Below, piece after piece: positions 10,501 to 23,100 of a DNA stretch of 64,000 nucleotides. The notes beneath the pieces were generated by a model. It was given only the letters and a program-made list of their open reading frames with translations, searched no databases and was not told the origin of the DNA. Both the position numbers and the translations under genes were made by a program. Origin of the DNA: Chaetorhynchus papuensis (Eukaryota; Chordata; Aves; Passeriformes; Rhipiduridae); contig VWYX01000272.1 in the NCBI GenBank assembly GCA_013396525.1, forward strand, positions 147,825 to 211,824, read 5' to 3'. The first letter of the stretch is position 1. The number at the start of each line of letters is the position of its first letter.

Positions 10501-13500
10501 AATTTTCAACAGAGAGTCTTTGAGAGACAATCATATTTTCATTTTTTATTCAAGTTTGCAAAGATTTGATCAATCACATACCAAAGAACTAAAGAGGCAC
10601 AATTAACTCAGTTCTGGTTTCTTCTGGCACTTGAGCGTCTGCATGCAAACCATGTACCTGCTCCTTGCCTAAATGTCAGGGTAACTCAGAAGCTGAATAT
10701 TGTTAATCTTCAAATCTCAAAAGGGTTAGAATGCTATGCACTCACAAAGGCTGCATCCAGGTGTCCAATGGAGAAACAAAGCCTCCAATGAACTTCTTCC
10801 GCTCCATCCTTCTCCCCATCCCCACTGTAAATTTTAGGCCCTTTTGTGCTTAGCTAGAAGTATTATTGGGCACAAAATCAGTTTTAAATCGTTCCAATTT
10901 AAAATTAGGAAATCTCTATCAGCTCAAACCAATAAACAGAGCATTTAAAAAAACCCTCAACTTGCTTAGAGATCCACATTTGAAAAGCTTATCAATATTC
11001 TTTTGACATTAAAAAAGCATTATTCCCACTATCCAGTAGTGGTGATTGCAACAACATTTCCCACTGTTTAAGTGATACACAATCTAAAATTCTTATCAGG
11101 TGATATCTGATCTGCTAAGAGTGTAAATTCTGAGAAGCGTTTGTTTTCTTATTTTTGAACGTAAATTGCCTTTGATGACTTCCAGGGAACTGAGGGAAAA
11201 TAAATCAGCCTGCAGTTTCTCCACTCAATTAAACAAATAAAAGAGAAAAATTAAAAAGCAAGCAAAGAGTGCATTGGACAGATACACTGGATATGAACTT
11301 TCATTTCAGATTCCCTCTATTATTTGTTGAGCTGAACTACTGCTTGACTGCAACAAATATATTCATAACTCAAGAATATGAAAAATGAGTTTTCTTCAGG
11401 GGCCAGGAAGAGCAGAAGGAGGTGGGTGAGTCATCTGAAAAAATCCATCATCGTAACAGTCCCTAAACAAGCACAGCTGAGCTGCACTGGTTACACAGCA
11501 CTGAAAAGGGATAACAAGTGCAGCCTGTAGCTGCACTGGCTGACCACTACATTTATCTCCCAGGGCAGGAACCAGCTGGATTACAAACACCTTTTTACCA
11601 ATTATAAACATCCTTTTGCAAGTCTAACATTTTCACTCTCCATAATTTTAAAGGAATACATTTGAAGATGGAGTTAGATATGTTTAATTGCAAACATTAA
11701 ACAAGAATTAATCTTTATCAATCTTCTCCTAGTAATATGAGAGAGAAAATCAAACTCAGCAGAAGCAAATTTAATAGGCTTCTGGACAAAAAGAATCCTA
11801 TCATTCACTGAAATTTCTAAACCTACTATTACAACGGCTGTTTGATAAAAGATAGCTATTAAAAATAAATTTGATTCTGCCAAGGATAATAAAATACATA
11901 GCCATTTTTCTAAACAATGAATTTATATTAAGAGCCCTCTACTGTCTGAGAAAATATGTTAAGCACACTGGGGAAGAGTTCTGTTGTAACCAGTATTCCA
12001 GATAACATGGAATGTCTTAACCTGAGCCTTTCCAAAGATGACCTAAAAGGCCCATGCAAAATATCACAGCAGGAAACAAAACAAAACCCCCCAACCAAAC
12101 AAACGAACTCCAGAATTCATAGCTCTTGGCACAGCTGCTATCAGAGGCACAGGAATCGCTAAAAAGTAAAGTTCTTCCCTACAAATGCTGAAAGCTATGA
12201 GGCAAAAGTGCTTCACAATGCAGCCTCCAGAGATGAAATATTCTCAAACCCCTACAATGCTGTAAGGGGGAAGAAATGAGAAGCCTTAAAAGATACATTT
12301 TTTGTTAAAAGTAAATTTTACCCCAGAGCACATTTATTCCCCAAGAGTAAAATAGCTATTCTGCTGCAAGAGGCAAGACGTTCACTACCCAAGCCATTCA
12401 CTTAAATGAATGCTATTATTTCCTTTAACTCTGTAAACATTATCCACTTGCTTTAAGTTGGGTAATTTTTAACACCAAACTGACTGGTTTGGATGGATTT
12501 TTTCCATTTCAGTAGGATTTTAGAAAACTTTTTATTTTGAAATTTTTTCCACCTCACCTTCTCTCCATTAAAAAAAAACAAACCAAAAACACAAACTGTC
12601 AAATGTAGTAGCATACATAATTTCTGAGTTAGATTTTCAGATTTCTCCTGGATCTTCTTTCTCCCCATTTCAAAGCCCTTTTGCCTCTGAAGATGTAGAG
12701 CAGAATAATCCAGGTATACCTAATTTTATTTTGCCACTTTAAATTTCCAGAGTTCAAAGAGTCATAAAAAATTGAATGAAAAATAAAAAAGGGCAATCCT
12801 CCCACCCCCTCAATCAACTAAGATTAAAGAATTTAGCAGAAAAAAAAATAATTACTCTTGCAGAGATTAATAGAAACATCCTTCTTCTGAATCTGTGCAG
12901 CTGTTAACTTAGATACTAGAGGTTTTTTTCTAGGCAGGAACTGGCATCAACTTCTGGAGTATGAGGAAGAAAGGCAATTTCCTTTCCAGACTGATTCTCA
13001 GTACCTTCACTAAATTCAGGCAGACTGCCTTCACTGTCTGGCACAGTATGCAGAAAAAAATAGTAAATATTACTGAGATTTCACAAAAAGAATTGGGCAA
13101 TTACAAACTTCCATTGAGATCTCCTTGCACTGTAAAAGATGAGTACCTGAAGTATTTTTAATAAGCCCAGGTTTTCACATTTTGTTTATGTAACAGATCA
13201 ACCTGATAAAAACTGTGTTAAGAACACCCGGGTGTGGAGATACATTGGTGACAATGCAAGGAAACAAGCAGAGAATGCATTTGGAAAGAAAAATAGATCT
13301 GGCATAAGGAATAGCAGAATAGACCCCAGTGAAGAGAAGGAAAGGAGGCATGGGAACTGAAATTATACTGGATATCATAATGATGATGAACTTCCATAAT
13401 GAAACTTTTTCTGGGTAACTCATTCACTCATCCTCTCACAAATGGTTACTAAGACTTCAGTAAAACAAAACAAGACAAAAAATCCAAAACAAATCCCCTG

Positions 13501-15513
13501 TTGGTTTCTTACTAGTCTTCAATAAAACAGATTACACGCAGCACAGGAGAATTAGTCACCATCAGAAATTCCTTCACCTCTGGAGGATCGTGGTTCTCAA
13601 AGAGCACAGGACAGCACAACAGGCACCTCTACCCTTAGAGAGCTGGCATCAGTAACTGCTCTTGGTGGAAAAGTCTCTGATTCAAAGAATAACAATGTGT
13701 TAAACTGTGTTAAATACACCTCACAAATGACTGAGCTGCCAGACAGGAACTTTGCTGCCTCCCATACAGGTACAGATGGCCAAAGTGCTTTAGCATGAGG
13801 CCTCTCCCCTTCTAATATTTATAGGCAGTTTTGCAGGCACACAGACCATGCACCAAACTCTATACGTCATCTTGCAACCATTTTGTGCTTATAAACTCGT
13901 CCAAATGTACATTCAGCAGGTAAGTCAGTTCCCATTCCCAGTCCTCAAAGCCCCAGTCTTTTTTTCTAAAGTACTTGCCTGTAGCTACCACATGGTGGTA
14001 TCCATGCAAACAATTTCTCCTGTATTAATACCCTAAATTGCTTCCATGGATCTCTTTGGACTGATAAAAAGGTGTCATTTTAGTCAGATGAAAAGACAGG
14101 AATGCTAACTTTTCCTGTTGATAAGTTCTGGGGCTGGTGCAATTCCTACACAACTTCTGGCAACCAAAATGTTGAAGGAGAGGTTCAAGCCACGCATTAA
14201 AACCTTTTCTTGGACAAAACTGGCAAGTTCCTTCTGTGCTTTCTCAGCACAGCAATTGTTACTCTGCTATCTCCTCTAAAAGCAGGGCATTCATAGCTTT
14301 GCTCTGTAAAGAATGGAAAGGAACTTTGCATTTTAAAACCTAAGAAAATAATAAGGTAAGGATTAATGATTTTACTCAAATAATCTTAGCAATTGAATAA
14401 ATCATGGTGGTAATTCAACTGACATCAAAATCATCATAAAGCAATGTTTAGAACGCTGTAGGTTATTTGCACAAGTAATCTATTAGCAGCTTCAAATCAA
14501 TATTCAATGAAAGCTTCCAGTCATGCAAGATGCACACTTAGAGTCACGAACATAAACCATAAGCTTTATTAAGGAGGTTGATTATTTGTATTATCAAAAC
14601 CAGACCCTAGAAAAAGAACTTGCTGCCTTCTGTGTTTCTCTCTCATGTGCGTGAAATAATCGTGCATCAAATAAAAATACAGGAAGAGCCACCTGCAGTC
14701 CAGAACACGAGTATGAGCAGTGATAGCAAAAACAACCCTTAACAACTTCCTCCTGGATTTACCATTGCCTTCGTAATGAATAGAAAGGCCTTTTTAATTT
14801 AAAATGGCTTTTGAAAACGAATAGGAACAGAAAAAAACAATTATCAAGATAGATTCAGAAAGAGTAGAATGGGATAATAAAAATTCTTCTGTACAATGTA
14901 CAAGTAAACATCTTTCCAGAGTGGAAAACGCCTTGAAAATGAATACAAAGGGACTTGCTCTTTTGCAAAGTGCTTCAATAAAGTAAATAACAGATTGTAC
15001 CAAATGGAATTTTAAAGACAACAAATGTTCCTCTGAAGTATGCTTAAAAGCCATGATTATAGATCCTTGCCAAGTTGTACTGAGAAGGAAAAATTAAAAA
15101 GTCTCCTAGGAAGCAGTTAACCATCCAATTCTTTATAATTTTTATATCCTGGAAATCTTTTATAGACCACATTCCACTGTTATCATGCAAAGTATCGTCT
15201 AGTGACAATAAATCTGAAGCCAATTGGTTCATACACAGGTGCTAGAAGTATGCATAAGCACCACATTCCTTATTTAGTTATTCTAATCAGCATTATATTT
15301 CAGATTAACTTGATTTTGGGCATTTTCTTTGGGTGCTTCTTCCATTTTTTCCAAAATACTGATAAGCCAATACCACCTGCGACTTCACTGAACTGTACTG
15401 AGCTGTACCCTCCAGAGGCGCCTCAAGTTCCCAGACTCAGCAGGTTTGGCAGAGTGAATTCCAGCAATGCCATAAAAAGCAGAAAATTTCAGGGGTTAAA
15501 ACATCACATTGAA

Positions 15514-15617
15514 AAAAAAAAAAAAAAAACAAACCAAAAAAAAGCAGCAGCAAAAAAAGCCCCAAATTAACCAAACAAAAAAACCCCAGCAACAACAACA
15601 ACAACAACAACAACAAA
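15514..15617. repeat. A-rich tract followed by (CAA)n microsatellite
   Basis: An A18-type run begins at about 15512 and is followed by A-rich interrupted sequence. A (CAA)9-like repeat occupies about 15590-15617. It is typical of a retroposon tail, but no retrocopy body was recognised upstream. Confidence 0.85.
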
Positions 15618-17212
15618 CAAAACCACAAAACCTCAGGAGTTTCAACTTTGCATTTGAGACTGGGAAATGACAAGAGTAGAAAGGAAAGCCCTCTGGGGCT
15701 TTAGGAAGCCAGTGATCTGATACACTCCATACTGATGGCTTTGACAGGTGACTATTGGCACATCACACATTTCCAAGGCCACCACCTCAGAAAACCAAAA
15801 TACTTTATTTGAGATTTTTATCTTATTACTAAATAGAGCCGAGTGCCTGGAACAAACAGTGCTCCATCTGTTTTCTTCTTCATCTCACAAACCATTAAGG
15901 AGAAAAAATGATTAATTTTCCCACACCACCTTAAGGAAACACCTTTCCTTCCAGTCTGGCAGGAGCAGAAGCAGCCCGCTTTCACCCCGTCCTTTCAGAT
16001 GAGCCACTGTGTTCCCCCAGGTAAATGGGCTGCACACCAACAGGAGCATTGCACTTAGACTTGGTTCAGTTGAAGGAGAAAACCTTTCAAAACCTGTGGC
16101 TAACTCTGCACATATTTCCAAATAAGAGTTTTACACAGCAAAAGCCTCAGCAGGTGCTGAACATACATCTTTGCAATGTCTACAGTGTCTTCAAACAATG
16201 TCTAAAATGCTTTTACAAAATCCAAGGGAAGAACAATGCAACCTGGCCTTGGAATTCATGGTCAGAAACCAGCAAAGGCTGGAAATTTTCCCTCTCTCAT
16301 CCATTATACTCAGCAGCCTCACCAAGTGCTGCATCCATCCACACCAAGCTTCTTTCTCGGAACCAGCACTGTATGAAAGTCTAAAAGTGCAGGGTGGGGA
16401 AGTGAAAGGAAACAGCAAAACCATCCTGGAAAAGCATAGGAACCTTTGCAGAACTGACACTTAGCTGAACTAACTCAAACTGAGCCTTCTAAAACTGCTG
16501 ACTCAGCCTGACTCCTCACACTGTTCTCTGAACTTTGGTTCTTACTTTTCTGAATAGAAAAAGAACACATGGACTCTATTAATACCCTGAGACTCTACTT
16601 CTCCTAACAGATAAATATTTTGAGATAAATACCTGAGATTTTATATTTTATTTATTAGTAAATCGAAGTCATTTGAATAATGAAGTGTCCCTCCTCCCTA
16701 TTCTGTAAGCGCCACAACAGAAAGAAGAAGGACACCACCTTGCATTTGTCCCATGCTGTAGGGAGTCCTGAACAGAGGCAGATACCAGATTTCTCTCCCT
16801 CTGACACCTTCCAAACTTCTCCCCTGTAGTCAGCTCTGAAGGCAGACTCCGTGTGCAGCTCCTCTCAAAGGAAGAGCGTTCAAGAGCCTTACTAAAGCTT
16901 CCCATACACAGGGGGGTAATTCAGCCAAACTGGACTAAATCTACAGAATCTGAAATTCAAAAGTGACTGCCACATATTTTTGCATTTGTTATCTTCCTCA
17001 TGCTTTTGTCTTGAAGCAATGGACATGATTTTTGTTTACAGAGAACCACACTAGCAAGCAATTTTCTTTTTAACCCACTTTACTTGAATTTATAATTAAC
17101 TGTGTTATCTCTCAACACTCATCCTTGTGTGAAGCATATTGAAAACCTTCACTTGGTTACCTGAAAAATACCTGCTAACCGTATTTTTAAAAGCAATAAC
17201 AAAAAGGGTTAC

Positions 17213-17331
17213 CTTATTCTTTTATCTTCAACTTTTTTCAAGTACTCATCTCTCTTCAATACTCCCAATATTGTTTCCCTTTCATGTTCCAACAAAAATG
17301 ACAAATTGATGATCTCCAAGTGCTTCGTCAT
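17213..17331 (-). CDS. SYTL5: SYTL5 first coding exon (start codon and first SHD helix)
   Basis: This is the N-terminus of synaptotagmin-like 5. Reading the minus strand from the ATG at 17331-17329 gives 39 codons plus two bases of Arg40, then the donor GTAACC (GT at 17212-17211). The peptide begins MTKHLEIINLSFLLEHE and continues ILGVLKRDEYLKKVEDKRI. This is the amphipathic helix SHD1 that contacts Rab27. The split codon AG|G joins exactly to the exon at 7949-8164 to give RIRKLKNELLEE, as in SYTL5 of other vertebrates, so phase and content agree. The start is supported by A at -3 and by the match to the family N-terminus. The ATG is only a few residues before the conserved helix. The exon has no long ORF and is easy to miss. 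The intron to the next coding exon is about 9 kb. Confidence 0.92.
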
Positions 17332-17455
17332 GATCCTCCCACAGTCACTCTGTCAGTGACCACCTTACCCAATCAGTTCTTCCAAAGATTTATTTGCACA
17401 AGTCCAAAGGCACGTTTGTGTCAGAGTTACAGGATCCGCACTGTCAAGAGGTATT
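17332..17455 (-). other. SYTL5: Candidate 5'UTR part of the SYTL5 start-codon exon
   Basis: On the minus strand upstream of the SYTL5 ATG, the nearest plausible splice acceptor is CATTTTTCAG, ending at 17456. That would give a 124-nt untranslated leader in the same exon. The pyrimidine tract is short, and other AG dinucleotides closer to the ATG (for example after CACTGAC) lack a tract. The boundary is therefore an inference. No in-frame upstream ATG was identified as a better start. Confidence 0.35.
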
Positions 17456-20150
17456 CTGAAAAATGCTTCTTTAAATTAACTGTTTGTCAAGGTTGTATTG
17501 CTTTTCCTTCCAGCTACACAAGAAATGATGGTTTCTCCTTTGTTTCTTCCTCGAGAAAGGCAGTCATTTTCCTGGTTGCTGAATGCCCTTGGTCCTGGCC
17601 GGTGCTCACTGCAGCCTTCAGGTTGCATCCACCGCAGCCGCAGGATCAGCCTCCTGAGTAACTGTAGCTTGGAGCCACGAAATCGCTGGGTATGTTTATA
17701 TCAAACTACCTGAAAGTCAAAACAAACATGTCTGGGTGATTCTGAATTAGAGTCTGCTTTGACAAAGGCTAAATCTAGTAAAGGTTTGGAAGCCACTGAA
17801 GAACGGCCTGCAGACTTACCAGGCTATCTCAGGGGCAACTATGCACAACTGGCATAAAAGTTTGGTGTTTTTTCCTAAGAAAAGAGTAAAAAACCTCATT
17901 GTTTCTGCAATGCAGATCCAACTCTCAGTGTCACTTTTATCGGGTAATGGGACAGGAAGGTGATACACAAACTGAAGCACACAACAAGCCAATGCAAGGC
18001 AGAAATACAAGTCAGGATTGCCAGTTATGAGCTTCCTATCACTGAAAATTGGGAAACAAGCAAACCATAGACAACTACTTTTGGTTAGATTGCTGCCTTA
18101 AACATACAACAGCTAAGTAATAAAAACACACATGGAAAAAAACCCCAAACTTTTATTCTCTGCCTTTATATTAATAGAAAAAACAACACCTCCCTAAAAA
18201 AACTCCCAATGCTGGATCATTAAGTTTGCTCTTAAATTCTTGAGAAAGGTGTTTCTATTCATACCATAAGACCAAGTTACTTGTAAGCAAAAGGAAGAAA
18301 TCCAACATGGGAGCTCTACTTTGTTAGTGTCAAGAAGGTCAGGTTTTTCCTTGAACTGCCTAGGAAAAGGCCTGGTGAAAACAGTACTTTCAACCCAACC
18401 AGATCCTAACATCAGCACACTGGGGGGCACGGGGCATCAGCACAAATCTCACAGAGTCATTGCTTGTCTGGGCAAGGTGCTCCGAATTTCTGTTTGCTGA
18501 TTGCCTTGCAGGGGTAGCATGGGTGACACGAAACATTATTCTCACAGGCATTTAGTATTTTTAACCAGGAAAAAAGCACCAGGTTTTATTGGAAATGCAA
18601 AGCCAAGTGGTAAAGGGGAAAGATTGAGTGAAACAATTAGACACTTAGGAAAACAAAAGTGTTTAAAATGGTCTATGACAGCACCATTATTGTCTTGATG
18701 ATGTGGTACAGGTAACCAGGGCTCTTGCAGAACCACAGTGCAGCGGTATGACAAGCAGGATGCCAAGAGCACTCTACCTTGTGAGATATTCTGCTACTGG
18801 GAATTCAGGGAAGATAAAAACTGCTTCATAAGGTTAACTTGACATCTGGCCATTTCTTCTCAGCTTTTCTTTTAGCTCTAAAGAGATTAGTACTCCTACC
18901 AGAACATACAAAATCCTCAAATATTCCCTTTGACTAAGAGTGCTGCCGATCCTTGAATGTCCTGGGAGATTTTTCTCTCAATGCCGGGAGGCATGTAGAA
19001 CATCCAAAATTTCTAAAGCCACAATTGGGAATCTGGTTATTTCATTTGCCACCTGGAGGGTCAAATACACAGACCCCAGAGCAGAACTAAGCACTGGTAA
19101 GAGTGATGAGACCACAAACACTCAGATAAATCAGACAAAATTTCAGAGTGCTACACACTCCTGTGCCAGATGTAAATCAGGCGAAAAATGGTTCCATTTA
19201 GTTTCTTACAAGCAAGAAATCCTAAACCACAGTGGTCTAATAAAAAAAATTCTAGTATCTCATGCTGACAACTGATTTATGGAGAACTATGTGAATCTAG
19301 ACTAGAAATTCTTAGTCTTGTTTGTAAAGACAACAGAAACTATGTCAGAGTTTGCAATATAGAGAATAATGCAGAGCATTAAGAAGTTTACCAGATGGAC
19401 GGAGAGACATAAATTACATTCCTGTTACCCACATTAACAGAAGTATATTTGTAGTAGATTCTATTCTTATAGAATGACTATAAACAACTGAAGTTGAATT
19501 CTGTTCACAGCGGTTTGTGTGGCTCTCTTTCTATTTTCCACTGAGCATTCCTCGGAATTTATCCTTCAGTCCCATCAATTACAAAAACCTTGTGGATTTT
19601 AACTGTCCTTATCACCTAACAGAGAGATTTGGCAGCTGTCAGGAAATACAATTTCACCTGTTTGTATATTCAACCAGCTCTATGTAGATTAAAACACAGT
19701 GTAAATTAGCAACTGTGTTCTCCTAAAGAACCAGGATGGCAGCCTGTTTAATGATCTCATGCCCAGTATCAGCAAGTCATAAACCCCACCAACGAGGGTC
19801 TAAAAAGCAGCATTCTCCAATTATCTTATTGCTTTGGTGGGGGAACAGCTCCAGCACACTGAGCACAGCAGCAACGCAGGTTTGGTGCTCAGCCTGCAGT
19901 AACAGACCTGATGCTGAAACAGCCCAGTTTTCCTGTCTGCCACCTGTCCAACACATGTGCACCTACCAGCTAATTGACTTTAAGATTCAGACTCACCTCA
20001 CCTTCCAGACTTTCTTCTGCACTATGAAATTACTGCTCAAAAATAAGATTTCCTAACCAGATATTCCCTCCCTGCTGAAGCTTCAGCAAACAGAAACTGC
20101 TCTTTGCTCAGTCAGGCTTCCTTCTAAACATGTCACACTCATGATCTCTG

Positions 20151-20189
20151 CCTAGGTGAGCTGAGACCTAGGCCTGAGCTAGCTCAGGC
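20151..20189. repeat. Cluster of palindromes: 7-bp hairpin plus 18-bp perfect palindrome
   Basis: CCTAGGT (20151-20157) pairs with ACCTAGG (20166-20172) across an 8-nt loop. It is followed, sharing one base, by the perfect palindrome GCCTGAGCTAGCTCAGGC (20172-20189). It is intronic and has no known family. Confidence 0.9.
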
Positions 20190-23100
20190 TAGCTGAAGTA
20201 CTGGCAGCAGTTAACTTTGCGTAAAACAGGTTTTCCCAATTCTCTTATAACTCTTGGACAATGTTGCCCTTGCCAGGCTAACTTTTAGGACTGAAGATAC
20301 CGCAGATATCTTTACCCCACAGGATGCAGATCTAGTAAAAACTCCTTCATCCTGCATCCTACATCACTCCTGCCCAATTAGACAGAGTCTGTGCTGAGAC
20401 TCTAAAGACACTGCAATATAGAGAATATTCTGCCTTGTGCTGGTACAAGATGTGCCAAAACATCCCCCACCTCACAGCAGGACACTGCCTAGTTTGGCCC
20501 CCTGCCCTTTGTGGTAAGTGCTGGGCACTTCTGTGGTACAGGTACTTGTTAAACAAGAGAACAATGACAGCACAGCCTGCAGGGACAGTTGATCTATAGG
20601 AAAAGAGACAAATGGGTGAAGAACAATTCTGTTTTTAATAATCTACCACTTAAGACTTCCCCACTTTAGACAACACATTATTAGAGACCAGGCCTGTATT
20701 TCAAATTAAGACTTAATAGGAAAATTTGCTCTTCTCCTTTCCTGTGGTACTTTTGCTCTGTCTCTAAATGGTCCATAATAAATTGGCTGGCAAGAGCTGA
20801 ATCATGAATCAACCTAGGGTTTAAAAACAAAACCAGACAGCCAGCTTTTAGAAAGTAACAATGCTCCCTTTAACAGACTTGTGATGTTTTATTAAGCAGC
20901 CCTGAGGCTGATTAGGAAATGTAGTTGTTTTCATCCTAAAGTGAGTAAAGATTTCACGAAACAGAGCATTTGAGGAGCACTAAAATGTGAATTAGGACAC
21001 TGGGAAAAATGCAAACCTCCCCTAAAAGGGTGGGCTTTGTTCTAATCTACTTTCAGTATATAGACAGAACGTTAACTTCTTAAGCCAAAGTAAAATATGA
21101 TCTGGTATCAGACTTGCAGAGGAAGGAGACACTTCATTCATTCCTGCTCCACTGTGGCACAATCACAAGGCTGTATGTAAGGGTGCTTCACAAGTAGCTG
21201 GTTATTTTCCCTTGCCTCATGGGAAGGGTAGAAAAAATGCTCAGTGGGACTATCCCCCATGCTTTTCCCACTTCTCTTACCCCCCACAAAAGTGTATTTC
21301 TGGAATGGAGTTTCCCTGTCTGAAGCTATTATTGAGGGAAGAAATATTAGAAATAACAGGTACTTATTACCATAGGACAGCAAAATTAGACAAAAATTAA
21401 TTGAAAGGTGCAGTTTATCCTGCATATAACTGCATTCACTACACACAGGTACCATGTCTACCCAGAGAGCATTTGCTCACCCTCCCAAGACAAAAGAATT
21501 AAGGATTGTCTAAAAACCAAACAACCTCAACAAAACAAAAAAGCAGCAAACCCAAAAAACATTACAGTATGGAAGAACATGCCATTTATTTTTGCTAACT
21601 CTAGCCACACAGCTGCCTGTGACAATTACAGCATCCCCAAACCTGAACCTCCCTGAGGGACATTAGTTCAGAGCCACAGGAATTATGGTGAATCCACTGC
21701 AATCAGTGACATTTGCAGTTATCACAGGCACAGTGGCCATGAATGTTACTGCCACGGGCATCCTCCTGAGCCCAGCAAGAGCACAGTCATCTGCACTCCA
21801 AAATGCTTTTGCTTCATTGCTCCCCCATCTTCCTGGGAAGGAGGAGAAGCATCCTGCTCCCTAAAGACAAAGCTGAAAGGAAGCAAGATGAAGGGAGAGG
21901 AATTATCTGCTTTTCTTCAATGGCTCTGTCATCAAATTGCCTGATGCAAGAAATTTCTCCCACGCCTGAACCATTATGTTTACTTAGCTGGAAGCCAGGA
22001 CATGGAACAATTTAGTGACTCAGCAGCAGAAGCAACATTTTCCACGTGCACTGACTGCACTGGTACAGGAACCACGGCACTGCCTCACATTGCCTGAGTG
22101 ATTGAGCCTCTGCTTACTGCTGGCAGGAAATTCTTTGCCAGCAGAGAAATGTTGTTTGCACTACACATATGTACTAGCATGGGTGTATTTAGGGTAGGAA
22201 TAAACGGTATTTTCATACTGGTAAGGAAATTCCTAACAAGAGTAGCCGAATGCAGCATGGTGTGGTGGCTGTAATTAATTTTGCCACTTAAGGAGCTGAG
22301 ACACTTCATCTCCTGAGAAGGCACCAATCACTGCTTGAACCAAAGCTGCATGAGGCATGACAGCCTAGTTGGAAACTCCACAGGAACAGGATTAATGGCA
22401 TTACTGACTCTTCCTCATGCTTCAGGAAGACACAGTTTCCACCTCCCAGCTCAGTGTAGATCATGGTAGTCATGTAGACTCATGGTGAGTCTAAATCCAG
22501 TGCACACAGCTTCGACACTCAAATGAAAAGAGGCACATTTCATATACTTGCTGCTTAAAGCACACAAGTCCTATGTATGCTGACTTCATGCACATGGGGG
22601 TCTGAAGTAAAATTGAAAACTGAGGTGGCATCAGCAGATAGCCACCAAAATATGGTCCACATCCACAGCTATTTTTTTCTTTTCTGAGGCCCACAGCTCA
22701 GCCAGGTATGCAAGCCAACGACGGAGGAAGGAGGGGAAGGGCTGCCCACATTAATTTTAATAAAATGGCAGAAAGACATAAAAATGCACAGATGTAAAGC
22801 TTACCATGCTGAGACTGTAGTGGCCAGCTTGGTTTCTCCTCCTGCTCTCACTTGAGCACGCTGCTTGCCGAATGCCATGAACAGGAGCAAGAAAAACCAG
22901 CTTCACTTCCCAGCAATGTGTTTGCAGAGGGCACACGCCCAAGTGAGCAAACCAAGTGTCAGCAGGCACTGAAGCACCAGGAAATGCTTGTTGCACAAAA
23001 TCAACAAATTTGTAAGGTGAGAAAGAATAAGTCAAGACACTGAAGTCAAGTGGCAAGGAGGGAAAACCAAACCACACTTGTTGAATGTGATCTCAGTTAA

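Larger units (their letters stand above)
8165..17212 (-). other. SYTL5: SYTL5 intron between first two coding exons
   Basis: The intron is defined by the donor GT at 17212-17211 and the acceptor AG at 8166-8165. It is about 9 kb, AT-rich, with an old CR1 fragment near 10.2 kb and an A-rich/(CAA)n tract near 15.5 kb. No additional exon was recognised on either strand. ORFs up to 122 codons (15202-15570) run into the poly-A tract and show no protein similarity. Confidence 0.8.

Noticed and set aside
15202..15673. ORFs ending in Lys-rich or Leu-rich runs
   Set aside because: Their ends are made by the A-rich and (CAA)n tracts, and the remaining residues show no similarity.
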